A stretch of 64,000 bases of DNA from Streptosporangium lutulentum (GCF_030811455.1 NZ_JAUSQU010000001.1:3038001-3102000); one strand, 5' to 3'; shown: positions 1 to 9,153, counted from the stretch's first letter. Numbers and translations: made by a program. The notes: generated by a model not told the origin, from the letters alone.

Positions 1-690
1 CACCGGTGGCTCCGCCTTCGGACTCGGCCATCGAGACCATCGAGGCCGTCAATCGATCGGTGCTCGCCGAGCCGACCCAGTGGGCCGGCGCCTGGTATGA
101 CCGGGCGAGTGGCCAGGTGGTCACCGCTGTCCCGACCGGCGCGACAGAACGGACACGGGCAACGGCCCGGTCCTCGGTCGGCTCAAAGGGAGCGGTGGTG
201 TCGGTCGGCCGTAGTTTCGCGGATCTCGCCCGGATCTCCGATGAGATCATGGAGCGCCGCTCCGTCGCCTCGGTCCCCATCGTGACCACGGGAATGGACT
301 GGGAGCACAACGCGGTCGTCGTCGGCCTGGAGACGATCACCGACGATGCCAGGGCTGTTCTGGCGGCCGATTACGGCGATACCGTGACAGTTCGTCAGGT
401 CCCCCAAGCGACACGGCAGGACGGACCCGACCGCTGGCGGGACCGGTATCCGTACTGGGGCGGTTCGGCCTGGGGAAACCCCGCCAGTAATGCCAGGCAT
501 TGCTCCACGGCATTTCCCATGAGACGCCCGGACCGCTCGAAGAAATTCCTGGTGACCGCCGGACACTGCAACAGTCCGAACGCCCTGGACGCGGCCACCC
601 TGAACACCGACAGCACGAGCTGGAACAACGTCATCGGCACCAGCAAGGGCTACCTGGGGGGCCACGATGATTCCGGACAGCCGCCTTATG
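1..690 (+). pseudogene. Secreted S1-family serine protease, truncated at both ends
   Basis: Resembles the alpha-lytic protease/streptogrisin group of secreted chymotrypsin-like proteases. The reading frame is open from the window edge, so the true start is upstream. The first ~140 residues look like a propeptide region, and the TAGHC motif near residue 180 carries the catalytic histidine of the mature domain. After YLGGHDD the frame runs into insertion-sequence DNA and stops at 717-719, so the downstream Asp and Ser regions are missing. The gene is cut by the IS3 fragment that follows on the other strand. Family assignment is by motif and is fairly secure; activity is not expected. Confidence 0.7.
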
Positions 691-698
691 GGCGTAGC

Positions 699-990
699 CT
701 ATGCGGCTGGTTGGGATGAAAGGGACTCGTTGAGCACTTCAAGCGGCGTCCGGTAGCCGAGCGCCGAGTGCAGGCGCCGCTGGTTGTAGAACCCTTCGAT
801 GTAGCGGATGACCTGCCGTTTCGCTTTGGCTCGGGTGGTGAAGACGAAGCGGTGGAGCCATTCGTTCTTGATCGCGGCGAAGAACGACTCGGCCATCGCG
901 TTGTCATAGCAGACACCGGTGCGGCCGACCGAGCGACGGATTCCTAAGCCGGTCAGGAACCGGCCGAACTCATCTGAGGTGCAGTTCGAG
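699..990 (-). pseudogene. IS3-family transposase orfB, C-terminal fragment
   Basis: The frame encodes the last ~95 residues of an rve/DDE transposase: SVGRTGVCYDNAMAESF carries the catalytic Glu region, and YNQRRLHSALGYRTPLE is the typical IS3 C-terminal motif. The rest of orfB and all of orfA are missing because the frame meets the left end of an IS256 element at about 991. The missing half is not found on the far side of that element (after 6311), so a deletion accompanied or followed the IS256 insertion. This fragment itself interrupts the S1 protease gene to its left. Confidence 0.8.
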
Positions 991-1562
991 GAGCAATGCT
1001 TGAACTCTGTGGATCTGTCGGGAAGGGGTGCACCTTCCCGATGATCATGTGAGACCTCAAGCATGACCGACGCGCCAACGTCGGTCGGGAAGGCACACCC
1101 GTTGCTCACCGTAGTCCCTGACCCCGCCGGCGGCGATCGCCCTCTCACCGACAGCTCCATCTCGCCGTCGCTGATCGATGAGATCGTGCGTGAGGGCGCC
1201 CGCCGAATGCTGGCCGAAGCGCTGAAGGCCGAGGTGGATGCCTACATCGCCGCCTTCGCCGACGAGCGCGATGAGTTCGGCCGCCGCCTGGTCGTGCGCA
1301 ACGGCTCGCACCAAGCGCGGGAGGTCCTCACCGCGGCCGGCGCCATCGAGGTGACCGCCCCGCGCATCAACGACAAGCGCATCGACCCCGATACCGGCGA
1401 GCGGCAGCGGTTTTCCTCATCCATCCTGCCGCCGTGGGCGCGCAAGACCCCGCGCATCACCGAGGTGTTGCCGCTGCTGTATCTGCACGGCCTGTCTTCG
1501 GGTGACTTCGTGCCCGCCCTGGGTCAGTTCGGGCCTTGGCCCCAAAATGTTGACACCAGCTG

Positions 1563-2453
1563 TCATGCGGCGAGCAGGACCCTATCGGACCGCTGCTCGT
1601 AGGTGATCGGGCTGAGGTAGTTCAGGCTGGAGTGCCTCCTTCGGGTGTTGTAGCGAGTGATCCACTTGAAGACCTCCAGGCGAGCCTGGCGGGCCGAGGA
1701 CCAGCGTTTGGCGCCCTGCAGCGTCTCGCGTTTGAGAGTGGCGTTGAACGCCTCGGCGGCAGCGTTGTCCGCGCTTGTCCCGACGGCGCCCATCGACTGG
1801 CGAACACCGAACTCCTTGCACACGGCGGCGAAGTCGGCGGAGGTGTATTGCGCCCCGTGATCGGAGTGAAAGACCGCCCCGGCCAGGTCACCACCCCGCG
1901 TGGCGGCGGCTGCCCGCAGCGCGTCGGTCACCAGCTCGGTGCGCATGTGATCGGCGATCGACCAACCAGCCAGGCGACGTGAATGCAGGTCCAGCACCGT
2001 CGCGAGATACAAGAACTGTCCCTCACCGACGGGCAGATAGGTGATGTCGCCCACGTACCGCTGGTTCGGCGCGGCCGCGGTGAAGTCCCGCTTGATCAGG
2101 TCGGGCATCTTCTGATGGGAGGGCTCGGGCACCGTGGTGCGGACCCTCTTACGCAGATGCAGCCCGACGATGCCGAAGACCCGCATGATCCGCGCCACCC
2201 GCTTGTGATTGACCCGCCGGCCCGCATCGCGCAGCTCGGCAGTCACCCGCGGGCTGCCGTAGGTGCCATCGAAGTCGGCGTGGATCTGCCTGATCTCCGC
2301 CGCGAGCGCAGCGTCGGCCGCCGTCCGCACCGCCCTCGCCGGTGTGGCGGCCACCCACCGATAGAACCCCGACCGGGAGACCTCCAGCACTCGGCACAGT
2401 CGCTTCACCCCGAAGGCGTCACGGTGATCGGCAACGAACTGGAAGCGACTCAC
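1563..2453 (-). CDS. IS-Y transposase OrfB (DDE, rve domain)
   Basis: Catalytic subunit of an IS3-family transposase, about 296 residues. An N-terminal HTH_21-like region (FGVKRLCRVLEVSRSGFY, HADFDGTYGSPRV) precedes the integrase core. The DDE residues sit in YVGDITYLPV, FHSDHGAQYTS and DNAAAEAFNATLKRE. The GTG start chosen at 2453 overlaps the orfA stop as GTGA, consistent with translational coupling; a programmed frameshift giving an OrfAB fusion is also possible in this family. The C-terminal motif RRHSSLNYLSP is intact, so the enzyme looks functional. Confidence 0.93.
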   Translation of the reverse strand: MSRFQFVADHRDAFGVKRLCRVLEVSRSGFYRWVAATPARAVRTAADAALAAEIRQIHADFDGTYGSPRVTAELRDAGRRVNHKRVARIMRVFGIVGLHLRKRVRTTVPEPSHQKMPDLIKRDFTAAAPNQRYVGDITYLPVGEGQFLYLATVLDLHSRRLAGWSIADHMRTELVTDALRAAAATRGGDLAGAVFHSDHGAQYTSADFAAVCKEFGVRQSMGAVGTSADNAAAEAFNATLKRETLQGAKRWSSARQARLEVFKWITRYNTRRRHSSLNYLSPITYEQRSDRVLLAA

Positions 2454-2773
2454 CAGTTCGTCTCCCCGGCGAAATACTTGGCCGCCCGCCGCAAAATCTC
2501 GCGCTCCAGCTCCAGTTCCCGGATCCGGGCCCGCAACTGCTTGTTCTCCTCTTCCAGCACGTTGCCGGAGGTTACCAATCCCGTCGGCGGCCTCTTCACC
2601 GAGCCCGTCTTCGGAGCAGTGCCGGCAGACCGCGCCTGGTGCACCCACAGGCGCAACGTCTCACGGTTGACGCCCAGGTCCTTGGCCACCGACGCGTACG
2701 TCCGCGACGGGTCCGACAGATACAACGCGACGGCGTCTGTCTTGAACTCAACTGAGTAGGCCTTCATGGCCAC
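2450..2773 (-). CDS. IS-Y OrfA (HTH DNA-binding subunit)
   Basis: Small IS3-type OrfA of 107 residues. The N-terminal HTH (SVEFKTDAVALYLSDPSRTYASV... as a split motif, then LGVNRETLRLW) binds the element ends, and a leucine-zipper-like stretch (LEEENKQLRARIRELELERE) supports multimerisation. The GTG start at 2773 is preferred because an AAGGAG ribosome binding site lies six bases upstream; an upstream ATG at 2812 is in frame but inside the terminal repeat region. It ends in FAGETNW, whose stop overlaps the start of orfB. Confidence 0.9.
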   Translation of the reverse strand: MAMKAYSVEFKTDAVALYLSDPSRTYASVAKDLGVNRETLRLWVHQARSAGTAPKTGSVKRPPTGLVTSGNVLEEENKQLRARIRELELEREILRRAAKYFAGETNW

Positions 2774-3237
2774 GAGGAACTCCTTGGTCTCCAGATCTCT
2801 ATGATCTGGCACTCAAGATGTCCACACCTCGGGGTGAAGGCCCTTCCTCGGCTCGACCGCGGGCCTGTCCGCACCGGTGATCACCAAGCTGACCGAGCAG
2901 TGGGCGGCCGAACAACGCACGTTTGCCGCCCGTGACCTGGCAGGTGTCGACTACGTCTACCTGTGGGCCGATGGCATCCACGTCAACATCCGGCTGGCCG
3001 AGCACAAGCTGTGCCTGCTGGTGATGATCGGGGTGCGCGCCGATGGCCGCAAGGAGCTCATCGCGCTGTCTGATGGCTACCGCGAGTCGACCGAGTCGTG
3101 GGCGGATTTGCTGCGCGATTGCAAGCGGCGCGGCATGCGCGCCCCGGTGCTCGCCGTCGGCGATGGGGCGCTCGGGTTCTGGGGTGCGTTGCGTGAGGTG
3201 TTTCCGCAGGCCAAGGCTCAGCGCTGCTGGTTTCACA

Positions 3238-5406
3238 GAAGCCGTAAGGAAATAACACGACGATTCCCGGTTTGGGGTTCGATGTGCTGCTATGGCGATC
3301 TTGTCCGAGGTGCTGGAGCAGCTGGCATTGAAGTTCGAGGTGCTGTTGCCGCATCTGAACGAGCGGCAGCGGCGGTTGCTGCTGGCCGCGGAGGCCCGCC
3401 TGCTCGGACATGGCGGAGTCCGAGCGGTGGCGCGGCTGGCCGGGGTGAGCGAGACCACCGTCCGCCGGGGCGTGTTTGAGCTGGAGGAGGGGCAGGACCC
3501 GTTTCCAGAGGGGCGGGTGCGGATGGAGGGCGGTGGCCGCAAGAACGCTGAGAACCTGGATCCGGGTCTCATACCGGCGTTATTGGCGCTGGTCGAACCC
3601 GAGGAGCGGGGTGATCCTGAGTCGCCGTTGCGCTGGACGACGAAGTCTCTGCGGCATCTGGCCGCAGAGCTGACCCGCCAAGGGCATCTGGTCTCCGCTC
3701 CGACGGTCGGGCGTCTGCTGCGCCAGGCCGGTTTCAGTCTCCAGGCGAACGCCAAGACGCTCGAGGGCACCCAGCATCCCAATCGGGACGCCCAGTTCCG
3801 CTATATCAACGAGCAGGTCAAACAGCATCAGGTCGACCGCCAGCCGGTGATCAGCGTGGATACCAAGAAACGTGAGCAGCTCGGCCGGCTGCCGATGGCC
3901 GGGCGGGAATGGCGGCCCAAGGGTGATCCGGTGCGGGTAGAGGACCACCATTTCTTCTTCACCGGCCCGGACGTGGAGCAGGCGATCCCGTACGGGATCT
4001 ACGACATCACCGCCAACACCGGCTGGGTGAACGTCGGCGTCGACCACGACACCCCCGTCTTCGCGGTCGAGTCCATCCGCCGTTGGTGGAAGGCCCGCGG
4101 CAGCCTCGACTACCCCGACGCAACCCGGCTGCTGATCACCGCGGACTCGGGCGGCTCCAACGGCCACCGCTACCGCGTCTGGAAGAGCGAGCTGGCCGCG
4201 CTGGCTGCCGAGACCGGCCTATCGATCACGGTCTGCCACTTCCCGCCCGGCACCTCCAAGTGGAACAAGATCGAACACCGGTTGTTCTCCCATATCACCT
4301 TCAACTGGCGAGGCAGGCCCCTGACCAGCTACGAAGTAGTCGTCCAGACGATTGCGGCGACCCGCACTCGTGGCGGGCTGCGCGTCCAGGCCACTCTGGA
4401 CCCCGGCGACTACCCCATCGGCGTCGCGATCAGCAAGGAACGCTTCGCCGCGCTGCCGCTGGAGCGGCACCTCGTTCACGGCACCTGGAACTACACCCTC
4501 CACCCCCAGCCCGCCACCGAGACCACCGCAACCACGGCCGCCGGCGAGACGAACGGTCCCGCCCAACGCCGTCAAGCCATGCTTCAACGCCTGGCTGACC
4601 CACGGCTGACCGGCCTGAACACCACACAACTCGAACGACTGGCTGCCCGGCTCGCCCCCGCTCAGGCCGCCCGCACCCAGGAACGACACAGCCAGCAACG
4701 CAGCGGACGAGCCCGCCGCGCCACCGGCAGACTCCGCGTCACGCCCCTGTTCGACGACGCCGCACGCCTGCTGCTTACACTCCTCTACCAGCGTCAGGCC
4801 TGCTCCATGAAAGTGCTGGCCGACCTGCTGGAAGTCACTGACGTCTGCATCAGCGACCTCGTCCGAGAGACCCGCCGGGTGCTGGAAGACGACAGCTACC
4901 ACCCCGGCGTCGCACCGGTCCGTTTCGGTACCTCCGCTGCGCTGCTCGCCTTTTTGGACAGCAACCTGCAACCCGCACGAACCACGATCATCGAACGGCT
5001 GTCTGACCCGGCCCTGACCGGGCTGCCCCGCACCGAACTCGATCACCTCATCAAGCAACTCGCCGCCCGACAAACAGCTCAAAACGAGCGCCTCGGCTAC
5101 CAACGCCGCGGCGGCCCCCGCCAGCCCGGAGCCCGGGGCGGCATCTTCCCCCAGAAGATCGGCAATAGTGAACGCGTCCTGCTGACGATCCTCTACCAGC
5201 GGAAACTCTGCACAATCGACGTCCTCGCCGATGCCCTCGGCGACGTCAGCCGATCCGCCATCGGCAACGTCATCCGCGAAACCCGCCCCCTCCTCCAACA
5301 AGAGGGCCACACCCCAGACCGAGCACCTACCCGCTACCGCACCGCAGCCGACCTCCTCGCCGCAGTACCAAGCCGCGACACGACACGTTGATTCCTTACG
5401 GCTTCT
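3238..5406 (+). mobile_element. ISAzo13-family insertion sequence
   Basis: The borders are set by the end of IS256 homology on both sides. Both junctions share about 21 bp reading TTTCACAGAAGCCGTAAGG, part of which is IS256 sequence and part the ISAzo13 terminal repeat (GCCGTAAGGAA). Inside this the ends diverge but keep an ACACGACGA / ACGTGTCGTG resemblance. The exact first and last base cannot be fixed to better than a few nucleotides. The element holds a single long transposase gene. No intact copy of either flanking IS256 gene is present for comparison. Confidence 0.75.
3292..5391 (+). CDS. ISAzo13-family transposase with a duplicated C-terminal HTH module
   Basis: 699-residue transposase. 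The N-terminal ~80 residues form an HTH (GHGGVRAVARLAGVSETTVRRG). The DDE core follows, with D190 in ISVDTKKRE, D285 in ITADSGGSNG and E328 in SKWNKIEHRLFS. This core ends near residue 415. The remaining ~280 residues are two related modules (about 427-545 and 565-690). Each starts L(A/S)DP-LTGL and contains a winged-helix-like LLTLLYQR / LLTILYQR segment followed by VR/IRETR and a P-(V/T)R(F/Y) end. The extension makes the protein long for the family. Catalytic residues are intact. Confidence 0.88.
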   Translation: MAILSEVLEQLALKFEVLLPHLNERQRRLLLAAEARLLGHGGVRAVARLAGVSETTVRRGVFELEEGQDPFPEGRVRMEGGGRKNAENLDPGLIPALLALVEPEERGDPESPLRWTTKSLRHLAAELTRQGHLVSAPTVGRLLRQAGFSLQANAKTLEGTQHPNRDAQFRYINEQVKQHQVDRQPVISVDTKKREQLGRLPMAGREWRPKGDPVRVEDHHFFFTGPDVEQAIPYGIYDITANTGWVNVGVDHDTPVFAVESIRRWWKARGSLDYPDATRLLITADSGGSNGHRYRVWKSELAALAAETGLSITVCHFPPGTSKWNKIEHRLFSHITFNWRGRPLTSYEVVVQTIAATRTRGGLRVQATLDPGDYPIGVAISKERFAALPLERHLVHGTWNYTLHPQPATETTATTAAGETNGPAQRRQAMLQRLADPRLTGLNTTQLERLAARLAPAQAARTQERHSQQRSGRARRATGRLRVTPLFDDAARLLLTLLYQRQACSMKVLADLLEVTDVCISDLVRETRRVLEDDSYHPGVAPVRFGTSAALLAFLDSNLQPARTTIIERLSDPALTGLPRTELDHLIKQLAARQTAQNERLGYQRRGGPRQPGARGGIFPQKIGNSERVLLTILYQRKLCTIDVLADALGDVSRSAIGNVIRETRPLLQQEGHTPDRAPTRYRTAADLLAAVPSRDTTR

Positions 5407-6201
5407 GTGAAACCAGCAGCGCTGTTCCTTGGTTTCGGGGAACACCTCGCGCAGCGCCTTCCAGAAGCCCAGCGCGCCGTCGCCGACGGCAAGATGCGGG
5501 GCGCGCATCCCGCGCCGGGCGCAGTCGCGCAGCACATTCGCCCACGACTCCGACGACTCCCGGTAGCCCTCATCCAGGGCTATCAGCTCCTTGCTGCCGT
5601 CGGCTCGGACGCCTACCAAAACCAGCACGCACGCCTTGGCCTGGTCCAACCTGACCTTCAGATGCACGCCGTCGGCCCAGACGTAGACGAAGTCGGTCGC
5701 CGACAAGTCGCGCTTCTGGAACGCCTTGTGATCGTCGGTCCACTGAGACGTCAGCCTCGACACCGTCGCCGATGACAGCCCGGTGGCCGACCCGAGGAAC
5801 TGCTCCAGAGCGGGGACGAAGTCGCCGGTGGACAGGCCATGCAGATACAGCAGCGGAAGCACCTCGGATATCTTCGGGGTCTTGCGGGCCCACGGCGGCA
5901 AGATCGCCGATGAGAACCGCTTGCGTTCCCCGGTCTGGGCATCTACCCGCTTGTCGTTCACTCGCGGCGCCTTGACCTGCACCGGTCCGGCCGAGGTGGC
6001 AATCGTCCGCTCGCCGTGGAACCCGTTGCGCACCACCAGACGACGGCCGTCGGCGTCGCGAGCGTCGGCCAGCTCGGCCAAGTAGGAGTTGACCTCGGCC
6101 TCCAGAGCGGCGGCCAACATCCGCCGCGCCCCCTCCCGGACGATCTCATCAATCAAAGATCCGTTCGACGTCGTGCCGACGGTATTGACTACGGTAAGCA
6201 T
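5407..6201 (-). pseudogene. IS256-family transposase copy B, C-terminally truncated
   Basis: Encodes residues 1 to about 265 of a mutator-type transposase: SLIDEIVREGARRML, PPWARKTPKISEVLPL, VYVWADGVHLKVRL (first Asp) and VGDGALGFWKALREVF (second Asp). It ends at QRCWFHR, the same codon at which copy A is broken, and the frame then reads antisense through ISAzo13 DNA to about 4219. The Glu-containing C-terminus is absent. It is in opposite orientation to copy A and only moderately similar to it, so it is not a duplicate made by the same event. Confidence 0.85.
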
Positions 6202-6323
6202 GGGCGTGCCTTCCCAGCCGACGCGCCAACGTCGGCCTACTCAGTGACCTTCGAATCGATCACTCGGGAGGGTACGCCCCCGAGCCGACCCACAGGTTCT
6301 GAGCATTGCTCTTCGCTGGAAGA

Positions 6324-6725
6324 ATGATCAGCATGAGCCTCAAAGAGATCCGTAATTTCGACTACACGATCCTGCTCTGCGAGAAGATGAAGGAGACGAG
6401 AGCCTTCTACGAGGACGTGATGGGCTTTCCCGTCGAACTCGACCTCGAAAACTGGGTGAGCTTCAGGGTGGGCGCCACGTTGCTGACCCTACGGCCAAGG
6501 GGGCAGGGGCCGGCCTGGAACGACGGCCCTTCAGCGTCAGGAGCCGCGGCCGTCCAGCTTGCGTTTCGCGTGCCGCCCCCTGCCGTGGACGCCTGCCATG
6601 CAGAGCTGGTCGCCAAGGGCGTCACCATCGTCAGGGAACCGACGGACCTGCCCGGGTGGCGCCACCGGACGCTGTTCTTCCGCGATCCCGAAGACAATGT
6701 GATCGAGATTTACGCCGAGTACTGA
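6324..6725 (+). CDS. VOC-family (glyoxalase/dioxygenase superfamily) protein
   Basis: 133-residue single-domain vicinal oxygen chelate protein with the usual beta-alpha-beta-beta-beta repeats: DYTILLCEKMKETRAFYEDVMGFPV at the first module, written here as its key segment FYEDVMGFPV, and FFRDPEDNVIEIY at the end. The terminal Glu of VIEIYAEY fits a metal ligand. The substrate cannot be told; relatives include glyoxalases, fosfomycin/bleomycin-type resistance proteins and dioxygenases. The start could be ATG 6324 (GGAAG just upstream) or ATG 6333. It is one of very few intact non-IS genes in the first 14 kb and starts 13 bases after the IS256 end. Confidence 0.75.
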   Translation: MISMSLKEIRNFDYTILLCEKMKETRAFYEDVMGFPVELDLENWVSFRVGATLLTLRPRGQGPAWNDGPSASGAAAVQLAFRVPPPAVDACHAELVAKGVTIVREPTDLPGWRHRTLFFRDPEDNVIEIYAEY

Positions 6726-6774
6726 GCGAGCCCGGCGTCAGCCGTACCAGGCCAGGCGCTAAAAGGATTACCTC

Positions 6775-7011
6775 ATGACACCCGAGTACATGAAGGTCGG
6801 CGGCAAGCTCTACCAACTCGTGAATCACTACTGCTTACCTGACGACGGATGGAGCGTCGAGCTTACAGAGATGGGGGAGAACGGCGGCGGGCTGCTGCAT
6901 GTACTGATTCCTGATGAAGATGCCGACCGACCGTGCGAGGTTCCACTGAGCTTGCTCCGCTTTGACGGACACCTTTGGTGTGGTGGTCAGGCCGTGTACG
7001 CGGCCTCGTAG
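6775..7011 (+). CDS. Small hypothetical protein, 3' end replaced by IS DNA
   Basis: The frame encodes 78 residues starting MTPEYMKVGGKLYQL, with a plausible AAAAGGA ribosome binding site just upstream. The last ~15 residues, from about base 6963, are read from the terminal region of the IS3 fragment on the other strand (its stop is at 6987), so the native C-terminus is lost. No domain is recognised. It may be cotranscribed with the VOC gene 50 bases upstream. Function unknown. Confidence 0.45.
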   Translation: MTPEYMKVGGKLYQLVNHYCLPDDGWSVELTEMGENGGGLLHVLIPDEDADRPCEVPLSLLRFDGHLWCGGQAVYAAS

Positions 7012-7434
7012 GCGGCGGGACTACGGTAACCGAGGCTGCTGTGTAGCCGGTGCAGGTTGTACCAGCCCTCGATGAACTCGAAGATCGCGCTGCGGGCCGC
7101 GGCACGGCTGGGCCAGGGGCGATCGCCGAGCAGTTCGCCCTTCAACTTAGCGAAGAACGACTCGGCCAGAGCGTTGTCCCAGCACTGGCCGGTCCGGCCG
7201 ACCGACAACCGAACCCCGAGACGACCAGCCAACTCAGCGAAGGCGCCACTGGTGTATTGACAGCCGCGATCCGAGTGAAAAATCACCGGCTGGGTGGGGC
7301 GACGCCGGCGACAGGCCGCGCTCAAGGCATCAGCAACCAACTCGGTGCGCAGGTGATCGGCGGTGGCCCAGCCCACCACCCGGCGTGAGGCGATATCGAT
7401 GACAACCGCCAGATACACCCAGCCCTCCTGGGTC
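6987..7434 (-). pseudogene. IS3-family orfB (IS3-Z), C-terminal half
   Basis: Encodes the second half of an IS3 transposase core: [28 protein letters not shown] (second Asp), DNALAESFFAKLKGE (Glu) and the C-terminal LHSSLGYRSPAAYE. It is broken at 7434 by IS-X copy 1. The complementary N-terminal half lies at 9199-9663 next to IS-X copy 2. Joining the two across the 3-bp duplication GAC (GTC at 7432-7434, GAC at 9661-9663) gives an uninterrupted [12 protein letters not shown] reading, which proves they were one gene. Confidence 0.88.
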
Positions 7435-7512
7435 CCCTCCCTGCCAAAATGGACAGAGGTAGCAAGTAGGCATAAAACTCTGTATCGAGGGCGGGGAAGG
7501 AGACATCCCTTC

Positions 7513-7923
7513 GTGGAAGCAAGCAAGCTGGATCCGCAAATCCCTGACCCGCAGGTGCGTGAGCGGGCTGCGGTCCGCCGATACACCGCGGCCTACAAGG
7601 CCCGGATCCTGGCGGAGTACGACCAGCTCGACAAGGCCGGCAAGGGCGCGCTGATGCGCCGGGAAGGCCTGTACTCGTCGTTGATCTCCAGTTGGAAGAC
7701 AGCCCGAGACCATGGCGCGAGCGAGGCTCTGGCCCGGCCGGTCGGCCGCCCCAAGGCCGATCCACGCGATAAGAAGATCGACACGCTGGAGGGCGAGGTT
7801 GAGCGGCTGCGCGCCGAACTCGACAAGACCCGCCAAGTGATCGAGGTGCAGGGAAAGCTCTTCGCGCTGCTGGATCAGTTCGCCACCGGCAGCGAGGCAC
7901 CGACGGGCCGGGGCGAGCAGTGA
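7513..7923 (+). CDS. IS-X OrfA-type HTH protein
   Basis: 136 residues. The N-terminal half is a transposase_8-like HTH ([29 protein letters not shown]) and the C-terminal half a coiled coil ([22 protein letters not shown]) that would mediate subunit contacts. The GTG start at 7513 is supported by a GGAG box about nine bases upstream; earlier in-frame starts lie in the flanking IS. The stop overlaps the start of the transposase gene by four bases (GTGA), so the two are translationally coupled. Confidence 0.85.
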   Translation: MEASKLDPQIPDPQVRERAAVRRYTAAYKARILAEYDQLDKAGKGALMRREGLYSSLISSWKTARDHGASEALARPVGRPKADPRDKKIDTLEGEVERLRAELDKTRQVIEVQGKLFALLDQFATGSEAPTGRGEQ

Positions 7924-8987
7924 CCGAGATCATCGAAACCGCCCAAGCCGAGGCGATTGAGGAACTGACTCCGTTGCTTGGGCGGCGCAACGCGTGCGCG
8001 GCGGCCGGAGTGCCACAGGCCAACTGGTATCGCAAGAACCGCACCAGCCCCGCCCCGGACCGGCCGAGCATCCCGCGCACGCCGCACCCGGCCGCGCTCT
8101 CGCACGGTGAGCGCGAGCGCATCCGCACCGTGCTGAATGAGCGGTTCGCTGACGCGGCCCCGGCCACGGCGTACTTCACGCTGCTGGACGAGGGCACCTA
8201 CCTGGCATCCGAATCCACCATGTACCGGATCCTGCGCGAACACGGCGAGGTCGGCCGCGATCGGCGCCGTCAGGCCACCCACCCGGCCAAGACCATCCCC
8301 GAGCTATTCGCCGACGCCCCGAACCGGGTGTGGGCCTGGGATATCACCAAGCTACGCGGCCCGCACAAGGGCATCTGGTACCACTTGTACACGATCATCG
8401 ACATCTACAGCCGTTGCGTGGTCGGCTGGATGGTCGCCTCCCGCGAGTCGGCCGCGCTGGCCAAGCGGCTGATCGCTCAGACCATCATCAAGCAGAAGGT
8501 CAACCGTGACGCCCTGACCCTGCATGCCGACCGCGGCAGCTCGATGAAGTCCAAGACCGTCGCCGAGTTGCTCATCGACCTGGGCGTGGCCAAGTCGCAT
8601 AGTCGCCCCAAGACATCCAACGACAACCCGCATATCGAGGCGAGCTTCAAAACGCTCAAGTACTGTCCGGCCTTCCCAGGCCGGTTCGGCTCGATCGAGG
8701 ACGCCCGCGCCTTCTGCCAGGACTTTTACACCTGGTACAACCAGGAGCATTACCACTCCGGGATCGGCTACCACCACCCGGCTGACGCGCATTACGGTCG
8801 CGCTGCCGCCGTCCGAGACCGCCGCGCCCACGTCCTGGCCACCGCCCAAGCCGCCCACCCCGAACGCTTCGCCAGCGGCGGCGCCCCCACCCCTCCCAAC
8901 CTGCCCGGCCCGGCGTGGATCAACAAACCCAAACAGGACCAGACGGACGAGCAGAAGGACACACCAGAGAAGCCGACACAGAATTAG
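7920..8987 (+). CDS. IS-X transposase (rve/DDE)
   Basis: 355-residue IS3-type transposase. An N-terminal HTH-like segment ([19 protein letters not shown]) precedes the integrase core, with catalytic residues in [22 protein letters not shown] and [11 protein letters not shown]. The C-terminal ~60 residues are Pro/Lys/Glu-rich. The protein in copy 2 is the same apart from one residue (Ala versus Thr in LPGP-WINKP), so the copies are recent duplicates. Both look active. Confidence 0.9.
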   Translation: MTEIIETAQAEAIEELTPLLGRRNACAAAGVPQANWYRKNRTSPAPDRPSIPRTPHPAALSHGERERIRTVLNERFADAAPATAYFTLLDEGTYLASESTMYRILREHGEVGRDRRRQATHPAKTIPELFADAPNRVWAWDITKLRGPHKGIWYHLYTIIDIYSRCVVGWMVASRESAALAKRLIAQTIIKQKVNRDALTLHADRGSSMKSKTVAELLIDLGVAKSHSRPKTSNDNPHIEASFKTLKYCPAFPGRFGSIEDARAFCQDFYTWYNQEHYHSGIGYHHPADAHYGRAAAVRDRRAHVLATAQAAHPERFASGGAPTPPNLPGPAWINKPKQDQTDEQKDTPEKPTQN

Positions 8988-9024
8988 CCCAGCTCAACTG
9001 CCTTGATCAAATTGACAGGTTCCG

Positions 9025-9153
9025 TTTCAGCACCGTGAAAACCGACCCTGGGGGCTTGCCCAGTGCCCGGGAGATCACGCTGATGGAGTCACCGGTGCGC
9101 CACCGCCGCCATAAGTCTTCTTTCATCGCGTCCGACATTCCCGGCCGACCCAT
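9025..9153 (-). pseudogene. IS30-family transposase, N-terminal fragment
   Basis: Read on the minus strand from ATG 9153: MGRPGMSDAMKEDLW, RRWRTGDSISVISRALGK, PPGSVFTVLK. This is the N-terminal HTH typical of IS30-family transposases. It is cut after about 43 residues by the right end of IS-X copy 1. The rest of the gene was not found in the window. An in-frame extension upstream of the ATG exists, so the true start is uncertain. Confidence 0.65.

Larger units (their letters stand above)
1531..2843 (-). mobile_element. IS3-family element IS-Y, copy 1 (complete, 1313 bp)
   Basis: Imperfect terminal inverted repeats of about 27 bp begin GGGCCTT at both ends and share a CCCC block and a GTGGACA/GTTGACA block. 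A 3-bp target duplication TTC flanks the element (1528-1530 and 2844-2846), and excising the element restores the IS256 frame. The element carries orfA and orfB on the minus strand. Two further copies, one of them 5'-truncated, lie at 11116-13563; the encoded proteins are identical among copies, which points to recent activity. Confidence 0.93.
1063..3237 (+). pseudogene. IS256-family transposase copy A, interrupted and truncated
   Basis: Mutator-type (IS256) transposase split by an IS3 element at 1531-2843. Removing that element and one copy of the TTC target duplication restores the frame: ...GQF joins LGSTAGLS. The joined protein contains LIDEIVREGARRML, PPWARK, the first catalytic Asp region VWADG (here LWADGIH), GVRADGRKELIAL and the second Asp region VGDGALGFW. 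It ends at QRCWFHR around residue 280, where ISAzo13 DNA begins. The C-terminal third, including the catalytic Glu, is absent. The protein is clearly diverged from IS256 copy B, so these are two different elements. Confidence 0.85.
991..6311. mobile_element. Nested block: two inverted IS256 5' parts around one ISAzo13 element
   Basis: Both outer ends carry the same IS256-type terminal sequence: GAGCAATGCT followed by a CTGTGG box, at 991 on the + strand and reading inward from 6311 on the - strand. Each end leads into the 5' portion of an IS256 transposase gene, and both genes are broken at the same codon where the central ISAzo13 element begins or ends. An IS3 element (IS-Y) lies inside the left IS256 gene. 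No convincing target duplication flanks the whole block. It is best read as the product of ISAzo13 insertion into two IS256 copies followed by recombination. Confidence 0.7.
7435..9024 (+). mobile_element. IS3-type element IS-X, copy 1 (1590 bp)
   Basis: The ends are CCCTCCCTGCCAAAATGGAC at the left and, read inward, CGGAACCTGTCAATTTGATC at the right; they share the pattern CCTG(C/T)CAA..TG. The ends were fixed by comparing copies 1 and 2 and by the GAC target duplication shared with copy 2. The element carries a helper HTH gene and an rve transposase. The left flank is the IS3-Z C-half and the right flank is an IS30 fragment, so the two flanks do not belong to a single insertion site. Confidence 0.88.

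Noticed and set aside
4219-5406. Continuation of the IS256-B frame through ISAzo13 as a 660-residue protein
   Set aside because: The stretch beyond QRCWFHR is antisense to the ISAzo13 transposase gene and has no IS256 similarity.
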